A DNA stretch of 29,446 nt from JBFMAE01 sp040756085. GTDB taxonomy: Bacteria; Desulfobacterota; BSN033; UBA1163. The translations under genes were made by a program, and so were the position numbers. Positions 22,640 to 29,446 of the stretch are shown in pieces. The notes beneath the pieces are model-generated. The model was given only the letters and a program-made list of their open reading frames with translations. It had not been told where the DNA came from and did not search any database. Where the stretch lies: NCBI GenBank assembly GCA_040756085.1, contig JBFMAE010000030.1, forward strand, positions 1 to 29,446, given 5' to 3'. How positions within the stretch are numbered: the first letter of the stretch is position 1; the number at the start of each line of letters is the position of its first letter.

Positions 22640-24395
22640 AGCCATCGCCTGGGGTCTCCTTGAATCGGGGGCTACGGTTTTGACTTCTTATCCGGGAACA
22701 CCCGCATCTGAGATATTGGCCACTGTCCAGAAGATCAAGGAGGATAAAGGGCTCAATATCCATTCGGAATGGGCGATCAATGAGAAGGTAGCTTTTGAAA
22801 TCGCTCTAACCCATAGCTGGCTCGGAGGACGATCTGCCGTGATGATGAAGCAGATGGGATTGAATGTCGCTCTCGATCCTTTAATGAGTGCTGCCTACAC
22901 AGGGGTAAAAGGAGGATTGGTTGTCATTTCAGCGGATGATCCCGGCCCATACAGCTCCCAAACAGAACAGGATAGCCGTTTCCTCGCCTTCTTTGCAAAG
23001 ATACCTGTCCTAGATCCGGCCAATCCGAAAGAGGCTAAAGAGATGGTGAAAGAGGCGTATCAACTCTCCGAGAAGTTTCGTCTTCCTGTGATGGTGAGGC
23101 CTACCTCTTGGGTTTGTCATGCCCGACAGGGAATGGAGCTTGAGGAGATAAAACCCTTGGAAAGGGAAGTCCGGTTCCAAAGAGATCCACTCCATTGGGC
23201 CGCGCCTCCGCGCCTTCGATTTAGACTTCATGGTGAGCTCAATAAAAAGATAAAAGAGATCGTCTTCTGCAACAATAATATTATCAAACTCATTACACCG
23301 AAAGAAACGAGACTTGCCATTCTATCCTCAGGGGTGCCCTCTGCCCATGCCTATGATGTGATAAAGTCCTTAAGGCTTGAGGATGAGATCGCCCTCTATA
23401 AGGTCAATATGCCCTTTCCATTAGGATCAAAAATTCAAGAGATCGTCAATCGCTATTCCACCACTCTCGTCCTCGAAGAGACCTACCCTGTCATGGAGAT
23501 CCAGCTTCTATCAAGGGAAAGGGTGAAAGGGAGATTGGATGATACGATTCCTTCAGAAGGTGAGCTCACTGCTGAGGTCCTTGCACAAACCATTTTTAAA
23601 CTACTTGGGAAAGAGACCAGAAGAACTGTTCCAAGACCTCCGGAGGGGAGCCCTCCACGGCTCTGTCCGGGCTGCCCTCACAGGGCAGCCTTCTGGGCAA
23701 TAAGAGAGGTCCTCCCCCAAGGGATCTTTCCGAGCGATATCGGTTGTTATACCCTTGGGATCAATCTCGGAGCAGTGGACACTTTTCTATGTATGGGGAC
23801 GAGCATTGCCCAGGCCGAAGGTCTTTATCTCTCTTTCCGTAGAACCGGCATGGAGATTCCACCCATCTGTGCCACGATAGGGGATTCAACTTTCTTTCAC
23901 GCCGGCATACCGCCTTTGATAGATGCCGTCCATCAAGGGACTTGTTTCACTCTTATGATTCTTGACAACGAGGTTACAGCTATGACCGGTGGACAAACCA
24001 CCCCCGCTTCTCCCTCTTCTGGCAAAAAGGTAAAGATCGAGGATGTGGTAAAGGGATGTGGGGTGGAATTCCTAAGGATCGTTGATTCTTATGACATACC
24101 GAAGGCGATTGATGCCATCAAAGAGGCAGACAACTATAGCCGCTTGGAGGGAAGGGGAGTTGCCGTGATCATCTCCCGACACCCATGTCCCCTTTATTCT
24201 CCCGAGTTCCGCGAAAAGAGGAAAGTGCTTCAGATCACGGAGAGATGCACAGGCTGCAAGATATGCGTGGGGAAGTTTGAATGTCCTGCCCTGGAAAAGG
24301 GAGAAGACGCCAAACCGCTCGTGTTGCCCAATCTCTGCCAGGGCTGTGGGAACTGTGTCCATGTCTGTCCAAAAGGCGCCATCGAATTCACATAG
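22605..24395 (+). CDS. iorA: Indolepyruvate ferredoxin oxidoreductase, alpha subunit
   Basis: About 596 residues from TTG 22605, favoured because GGTGGAGGG lies four bases upstream and MNTRGRVLLGNEAIAWGLLE fits the family start; GTG 22530 in frame has no ribosome site. Domains: pyrimidine-binding TPP part (SYPGTPASEIL, MMKQMGLNVALDPL, SADDPGPYSSQTEQDSR), TPP-binding part (CPGCPHRAAFW, GDSTFFHAGI, LDNEVTAMTGGQTTPAS) and a C-terminal 2x[4Fe-4S] ferredoxin domain (CTGCKICVGKFEC and CQGCGNCVHVC). With IorB it interconverts arylpyruvates and aryl-acetyl-CoA, CO2 and reduced ferredoxin. It is preceded by a Trp attenuator, unusual for a catabolic enzyme. Confidence 0.93.
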   Translation: MNTRGRVLLGNEAIAWGLLESGATVLTSYPGTPASEILATVQKIKEDKGLNIHSEWAINEKVAFEIALTHSWLGGRSAVMMKQMGLNVALDPLMSAAYTGVKGGLVVISADDPGPYSSQTEQDSRFLAFFAKIPVLDPANPKEAKEMVKEAYQLSEKFRLPVMVRPTSWVCHARQGMELEEIKPLEREVRFQRDPLHWAAPPRLRFRLHGELNKKIKEIVFCNNNIIKLITPKETRLAILSSGVPSAHAYDVIKSLRLEDEIALYKVNMPFPLGSKIQEIVNRYSTTLVLEETYPVMEIQLLSRERVKGRLDDTIPSEGELTAEVLAQTIFKLLGKETRRTVPRPPEGSPPRLCPGCPHRAAFWAIREVLPQGIFPSDIGCYTLGINLGAVDTFLCMGTSIAQAEGLYLSFRRTGMEIPPICATIGDSTFFHAGIPPLIDAVHQGTCFTLMILDNEVTAMTGGQTTPASPSSGKKVKIEDVVKGCGVEFLRIVDSYDIPKAIDAIKEADNYSRLEGRGVAVIISRHPCPLYSPEFREKRKVLQITERCTGCKICVGKFECPALEKGEDAKPLVLPNLCQGCGNCVHVCPKGAIEFT

Positions 24396-24407
24396 AGATG
24401 CATTAAG

Positions 24408-24575
24408 TAGGCAATTGGGCGTGCTTCCAACCCTTTACCAAGCGGCTCTTTACTATGTTTTATGGGTAACATGCGATACACCTAAGGCGACTTGTGCAAT
24501 ATGCTGGGAAACGGAGTAGCAAAACTTTCAAAGGTGCCTCTGTAAAGGTTTTTCAGCACACCCAACCGCCTTTTG
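24408..24575. repeat. MITE-like inverted-repeat element (diverged copy 2)
   Basis: It lies in the 222-base gap between iorA and iorB. Its ends are imperfect inverted repeats (TTGGGCGTGC and CCCTTTACC on the left, GTAAAGG and GCACACCCAA on the right). It is alignable with the 707-924 element: AAGGTGCCTCTGTAAAGG here against AAGGTACCGCTGTAAAAC there, then TTTTTC and CCGCCTT; and TCCAA-TTTAC-GCGG on the left. The copies are old and differ at many positions. No coding capacity. Confidence 0.55.
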
Positions 24576-24617
24576 GAATGGTTTTTTTACAATTGGTGAA
24601 TTTATTCTGGAGGAAAG

Positions 24618-25127
24618 ATGATGGAATTACAAATTGTGATCGCAGGACTGGGAGGGGAAGGAATCATCCTCATGACGATGATCCTCGCAGAGGGAGCCTT
24701 TCGTCATGGCTACCCGATCATCTCTACAGAAACCCATGGTATGGCCATGCGAGGTGGATCAGTGATCTCTCAGTTGAAGATTGGCGATTTTCAAAGCCCG
24801 ATGATTTCTTATGGTCAAGCGGACCTGTTGATCGCCACCTCAGAGAGGGAAGCTGAAAGAAACCTCTTGTACTTGAAAGAGATGGGAGGAAAGGTCTTTT
24901 TGGACTCAGCTAATGGAGGACCCCATTCGATAGATGCAAGGGGAATCGCCCAACAATTGGGAACCCCCCGTGCAGCGAATATGGTCCTTTTAGGGTATGC
25001 CATAGCGAACCTCAACGGATTCAATCCTCAATTATTTGAGGAGGCCCTTGCCTACCTCTCCCCTGCCTCTTTTTCTGAAATGAACCTGAAGGCTTTCAGA
25101 AGGGGATTCGAGAAGGGAAAGATTTAA
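24618..25127 (+). CDS. iorB: Indolepyruvate ferredoxin oxidoreductase, beta subunit
   Basis: 169 residues from ATG 24618 after GGAGGAAAG. The gamma-type domain of 2-oxoacid:acceptor oxidoreductases is plain: VIAGLGGEGIILMTMILAEG, TETHGMAMRGGSVISQLKIG and ADLLIATSEREAERNLLYLK. Somewhat shorter than usual (190-200) but complete. It forms the oxidoreductase with IorA. The two genes usually adjoin; here a repeat element separates them. Confidence 0.93.
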   Translation: MMELQIVIAGLGGEGIILMTMILAEGAFRHGYPIISTETHGMAMRGGSVISQLKIGDFQSPMISYGQADLLIATSEREAERNLLYLKEMGGKVFLDSANGGPHSIDARGIAQQLGTPRAANMVLLGYAIANLNGFNPQLFEEALAYLSPASFSEMNLKAFRRGFEKGKI

Positions 25128-25148
25128 ACCCGCATAGGAAGGAGGAAG

Positions 25149-26234
25149 ATGATGATCAAAGAAGCGATTGGTAAGGTGTTTTTAAAGAGAGATTTAACCG
25201 AAGAAGAGATGGGAGAGGTGATGAAGGAGATTATAATAAGCAGTGCCTCTGCTGAACAAATCGCTTCATTCATCACGGCATTAAGGACAAAGGGAGAGAC
25301 ACCTGAAGAGATAACCGCAGCGGCGAGAGTCATCAAAGATAAGATCCCGGTGATCAATGCTGGAGAACATGTGGTGAGTCTGGACCGGGAAGAAATCACC
25401 ATGGAAAGGGAGACGATCCTTAAGACGGCAATGGAGTTAAAGGAAGGAACAAATATATTCAATATCTCAACAGCCACATCCCTTATTGTGGCAGGAGGAG
25501 GTCTTAAAGTGTCCAGACATGGAAGGAGGTCTGTTTCTCCCCTCTGTGGATGCGCAGATGTCATTGAGGCACTGGGGATCAACCTGGACATGACATCTAC
25601 CCAATTGGAAAGATGTATCAAAGAAGTAGGTATCTGTTTTATTTATGAGCCTTTGGCCCAAAATGGGCTAAAACATCTCATGACCATCAGGGATAGAATT
25701 GGTATCCGGACGATATTCAACCTCCTGGACCCCCTCATCAACCCTGCCGGGGCAAGGGTCCAGGTATTGGGTGTATATGAGCCATCACGGACCGAAACGA
25801 TGGCAATGGTTTTGAAGAATCTCGGAGTCGAAAGAGGCCTTGTCCTCCATGGGGAAGATACCTTGGATGAGATTAGTATTACTGGAATGACAAAGGTGAC
25901 GGAGTTTAAAGACGAATGGATGAAGACCTATTTCATCCGTCCTGAGGACTTTGGGATGAAGAGGGGAAAGATTGTCGAGATCAGAGGCGGGACGAGGAGA
26001 CAGAACGCTGAGATCATCTTGGAAATTCTGCATGGTCGTCGAGGAACAAGACGGGATATTATTGTTTTGAACGCGGCAGCGGTCTTTATGATCGCCGGAA
26101 GAGCAAAGGATTTTAAGGAAGGGATTGAGTTGGCCAATCAATCCATTGATTCAGGGGAGGCCCTCCATAAATTGGAGAGACTGATCGAGTTTACCCATTC
26201 GGAGCAAAGGTATTTAAGATATGAATATTCTTGA
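25149..26234 (+). CDS. Anthranilate phosphoribosyltransferase-like protein (divergent TrpD)
   Basis: 361 residues from ATG 25149 (ATGATG after GGAGGAAG). The nucleoside-phosphorylase fold of TrpD is clear: FNISTATSLIVAGGGLKVSR, HGRRSVSPLCGCADVIEALG, GIRTIFNLLDPLINPAGARV and HGEDTLDEISITG, whose DE pair binds Mg in TrpD. But the usual GTGGDG PRPP loop before NIST is replaced by AMELKEGTNIF (94-104). The KHGNR and SxSGSADV motifs read RHGRR and SPLCGCADV. So either PRPP binding differs or the substrate is not anthranilate. Context between iorB and trpEG, with Trp attenuators on both sides, still favours a role in aromatic amino acid metabolism. Confidence 0.8.
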   Translation: MMIKEAIGKVFLKRDLTEEEMGEVMKEIIISSASAEQIASFITALRTKGETPEEITAAARVIKDKIPVINAGEHVVSLDREEITMERETILKTAMELKEGTNIFNISTATSLIVAGGGLKVSRHGRRSVSPLCGCADVIEALGINLDMTSTQLERCIKEVGICFIYEPLAQNGLKHLMTIRDRIGIRTIFNLLDPLINPAGARVQVLGVYEPSRTETMAMVLKNLGVERGLVLHGEDTLDEISITGMTKVTEFKDEWMKTYFIRPEDFGMKRGKIVEIRGGTRRQNAEIILEILHGRRGTRRDIIVLNAAAVFMIAGRAKDFKEGIELANQSIDSGEALHKLERLIEFTHSEQRYLRYEYS

Positions 26235-26279
26235 AGCCTTTGGTCTCACCTCCCAGGAGCTTGAAGGTGCAAGAGGAGG

Positions 26280-26372
26280 ATGAAATCGGAGGATAAAACT
26301 TTATCTATCTTCATTCATCATCAGTGGTGGTGTCCTCATGTAGGCAAAGGCTACCCATCGCCAGCGTCTTGA
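26280..26372 (+). CDS. trpL: Tryptophan leader peptide upstream of trpE
   Basis: A 30-residue ORF, MKSEDKTLSIFIHHQWWCPH then VGKGYPSPAS, with adjacent Trp codons at 26325 and 26328. AGAGGAGG touches the ATG, an unusually short spacing. It has the same length as the leader at 22215 and shares the Trp-Trp-Cys core. Its ribosome would stall over the Trp codons and set the fold of the following attenuator. Confidence 0.85.
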   Translation: MKSEDKTLSIFIHHQWWCPHVGKGYPSPAS

Positions 26373-26433
26373 TTAAAACGCTCATTCTGAGGTTAAGGCC
26401 ATGGGCAGCCTTCTTGATCCCATGGCTTTTTTT
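26326..26433 (+). promoter_or_regulatory. Trp attenuator ahead of trpEG
   Basis: GGTGGTG (26326-26332) can pair with CATCGCC (26356-26362). Alternatively AAGGCTACCCATCGCC (26347-26362) pairs with GGCCATGGGCAGCCTT (26397-26412) at 14 of 16 positions, forming the antiterminator. The latter strand otherwise makes the terminator GCCATGGG (26398-26405) with CCCATGGC (26419-26426) plus seven T's. Low charged tRNA-Trp thus allows trpE transcription. Confidence 0.87.
26398..26433 (+). terminator. Rho-independent terminator of the trpE attenuator
   Basis: Stem GCCATGGG/CCCATGGC with a 13-base loop, followed by TTTTTTT (26427-26433). The stem resembles that of the ior attenuator (AAGGCCATGGG), suggesting that the two attenuators arose by duplication. 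Confidence 0.85.
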
Positions 26434-26469
26434 ATTTTTGGAAAATTTTATAACTAAGAGGGTCGAGAT

Positions 26470-27944
26470 ATGGCAATTCCATCTTTTCCTGATTTTGAAA
26501 GATTGTGCAACCAGGGAAACCTCATTCCCATATATGAGGAGGTTCATTTCGATTGGGAGACGCCAATCTCCGCTTTTCGGAAGATCGATGACAAGAAGTT
26601 TTCTTTCCTTCTTGAAAGTGCAGCGGGAGGAGAGAAATGGGGGCGTTACAGCTTTCTTGGCTCCAGCTCCGCATGCCTCTTCAGGAGCAAAGGGGAGGAA
26701 TTCGAAATTATCAAGAACGGAGAGGTCTTTCAAAAAGGAAAGGAAAAAGATCCTCTCAGGGTCTTGGAAAGTTTTCTGAAAATCTACCATCCCGTTTTAC
26801 ACGATTTCCTTCCGAGATTTTTTGGAGGGGCGGTAGGTTATATCAATTATGATGTGGTCAGGTCATTTGAGAAGATTCCTGAACTTCTTCCACAGGACCT
26901 CGACCTCTATGACTGTTACTTCATAATTACCGATACTTTGGTTGTTTTTGACAACGTGAAGCAGAAGGTTAAGGTGATCTCCAATGTTTTCTTAGACGGC
27001 CAACAATCTTTAAAAGAGGCTTATCAGGAAGCCCAGGAGAAGATTGAAAGAATAATTACTCAGCTCCAAAGCCACGCTTTCCCTTTTCGAGAAAAAAGAT
27101 CCTTCTCCCCATCTCATCTGCACTCAAATTTCAGTCGGGAAGATTTTATAAAGGTCGTGGAGAGGGCAACGGAATATATTAAAGCCGGGGATATCATTCA
27201 GGTGGTCCTTTCGCAAAGGTTCTCCACTAAAGTTCGTTGCCAGCCCTTTGACATCTACCGAGTCCTGCGGTCCATCAACCCCTCTCCATATCTTTTCTTT
27301 TTAAAGATGGAGGATGTTACTCTTCTCGGGGCTTCACCGGAGGTGATGGTCCGTCTGGAAGGGGATCAGATTGAGCTACGACCACTCGCTGGAACTCGTA
27401 GAAGAGGAAGGACCCAGAAGGAAGATTTGGAGATGGAAAGGGGCCTGTTGGCGGATGAGAAAGAGAAGGCTGAACATATTATGCTGGTGGACTTGGGCCG
27501 AAATGATGTAGGACGAGTGGCCGAAATTGGTTCGGTAAAGGTCACGGAATTGATGGGTGTGGAACGTTACTCTCATGTCATGCACATGGTCTCAAACATT
27601 CAGGGGACTCTGGCTCCTGGAAAGAATGCGTTCGATGTCTTCCGGGCAGCCTTTCCCGCTGGGACGGTCACCGGGGCCCCAAAGATTCGGGCCATGGAGA
27701 TCATCGAAGAGTTGGAGCCAGTCCAACGGGGCCCTTACGCAGGAGCCGTGGGGTACTTTGGTTTTTCTGGGGACATGGATACCTGTATTACGATTCGTTC
27801 TGTTCTCATAAAAAATGGTAGAGCTTATGTCCAGGCAGGTGCAGGAATTGTGGCAGATTCCGTCCCGGAGAAAGAATATGAAGAAACTTTGAATAAGGCT
27901 CAAGCCATCTTTAAAGCGATTCAACAGGCTGAGGAGGGATTAAG

Positions 27945-27948
<4 letters not shown>
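26470..27948 (+). CDS. trpE: Anthranilate synthase component I
   Basis: 492 residues from ATG 26470, ribosome site GAGGG. The Trp feedback motif LLES-x10-S is at residues 47-61 (LLESAAGGEKWGRYS). The chorismate-binding domain is complete (AGDIIQVVLSQRFST, LLGASPEVMVRLEG, PLAGTRRRGRT, HIMLVDLGRNDVGRVA, FPAGTVTGAPKIRAMEII, AGAGIVADS). It makes anthranilate from chorismate using ammonia from TrpG, the first step of Trp synthesis. Control is double: attenuation in the leader and feedback inhibition. The trpG start codon overlaps its stop (ATGA). Confidence 0.97.
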
Positions 27949-28529
<581 letters not shown>

Positions 28530-28534
28530 AGTTA

Positions 28535-29446
28535 TGGACAACCTGGTAAGTATCCTCGATACCTTTCATCCTGGTTGGAGGGAAAGAAAATATGTGAATC
28601 GCTTTATTGCTATCCTTAAAGAACTGATTATTCCCACTTATTCTTTTCTGGATACTAAGATAGAAAACAATAAGGCGATATTTCCCAAGGTGTGGGATCA
28701 AATCATCTCTGCATTGAAAGAGATGCATTTTTTTAAGCTCCTCATTCCCACCGAATATGGAGGGCAGAAATCTTCAGAGCAAGAGATCTACTTTATGATG
28801 GAACTATTCGGTTACGCTTCTCCAGGTTTAGGCATCATTTTTGTGTCTCATGGCCGGGCCATCGATGTTTTACTCAGGGGAACGAAGCAGCAGAAGGAAA
28901 AATATCTTCCCAGGATGGTAGAAGGGGATTTTGGAGCTATTGCGATCACAGAAGAGGAGGCGGGATCTGATGCAAGTGCCGTTGGACTTAGAGCAGAAAG
29001 GGTGGGTCAACATTATCTATTTAACGGGCAAAAAATTTTTATCTCCAACAGCGGATTGGCCCGCATTTATGCCATCCTCGCCAATACAAAAGGTATCAAA
29101 GGTCCCCGGTCCTTAAGCGTTTTTATTGTGGAGAATGATCTGCCAGGCCTATCCATAAAAGGGTTGCCCGAAAAGGATGGATTGAGGATATTACCGACAG
29201 GGCAACTCATTTTTAAAGATTCTCCTGTTCCAATTGAGAACCTGGTAGGAAATGAAGGAATGGGACTGGTCCTGACACTCCATGTCATAGACAGTGGAAG
29301 AATTCACATTGCAGGCCTCTGTTGCGGATTGGCCTACCGGATTTTTTATGAAATCTATCATTATGCTCATCGAAGAAGGCAATTCGACCATCCATTGACC
29401 AGCAGTCAGGGTGTCAGTTTTGAAATATCGGATATGTTTACCCGAA
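28535..29446 (+). CDS. Acyl-CoA dehydrogenase, N-terminal part (runs off window)
   Basis: Open for 304 codons to the window end, from ATG 28535 with AAAGGAGG. Seen: helical N-terminal domain with KLLIPTEYGGQKSSEQEIYF, the FAD-contacting AIAITEEEAGSDASAVGLRA, GQKIFISNSGLARIYAILAN and the start of the C-terminal domain (VLTLHVIDSGRIHIAGLCCG, HRRRQFDHPLTSSQG). It oxidises an acyl-CoA at alpha-beta, passing electrons to ETF. The catalytic Glu lies beyond the window. No other beta-oxidation gene is in view, so why it follows trpG in the same transcript is unclear; an aryl- or branched-acyl substrate is a possibility. Confidence 0.93.

Overview
The window looks like a chromosomal stretch from a strictly anaerobic bacterium, most likely a Desulfobacterota (deltaproteobacterial, syntroph-like) lineage. 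This is inferred from gene content: two cytoplasmic molybdopterin oxidoreductases, a ferredoxin-linked indolepyruvate oxidoreductase, two double-[4Fe-4S] QueG-like proteins, an acyl-CoA dehydrogenase, and small DUF6125-like and TIGR04076-like proteins. No rRNA, tRNA or CRISPR array was seen.

Layout. (1) 1-537, minus strand: N-terminal part of a molybdopterin oxidoreductase running off the left edge. (2) 538-1217: two short inverted-repeat (MITE-like) elements, then a strong promoter with tandem TetR-type operators. (3) 1236-4782, plus strand: TetR, DevC-like ABC permease, ATPase and HlyD-family adaptor, a compact self-regulated export operon. (4) 4783-18313, mostly minus strand: an accessory region full of paralogue fragments. 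Its intact core runs thioesterase, branched-chain aminotransferase, SDR, [TIGR04076, frameshifted], molybdopterin oxidoreductase, DUF6125, [TIGR04076, frameshifted]. Around it lie broken copies of the same families: a DUF6125 stub at 4781, a TIGR04076 tail at 14815, a TetR stub at 16599, a TIGR04076 head at 17408 and a frameshifted thioesterase at 17742. A TetR gene at 15041-15637 is interrupted only by one in-frame UGA where relatives carry Cys, so either selenocysteine or a fresh nonsense mutation. (5) 18314-21862, minus strand: second QueG-like protein, M24 peptidase, metallo-beta-lactamase hydrolase and an autoregulated MarR. (6) 21891-29446, plus strand: a tryptophan-controlled operon with promoter, Trp leader peptide/attenuator, a small Cys-rich ORF, iorA, iorB, a divergent trpD-like gene, a second Trp leader/attenuator, trpE, trpG and an acyl-CoA dehydrogenase.

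The most striking system is the last one. Two separate 30-codon leader peptides, one with Trp-Trp-Cys-Trp and one with Trp-Trp-Cys, each sit before mutually exclusive hairpins and a rho-independent terminator. One lies ahead of the indolepyruvate:ferredoxin oxidoreductase genes and one ahead of trpEG. Putting iorAB under classical Trp attenuation suggests that here the enzyme works biosynthetically (arylacetate to arylpyruvate to aromatic amino acid) rather than only in amino-acid degradation. The trpD-like protein between them lacks the usual PRPP-binding glycine loop, so its reaction is open.

All calls rest on reading the sequence. Family names come from recognised motifs, not from database searches.
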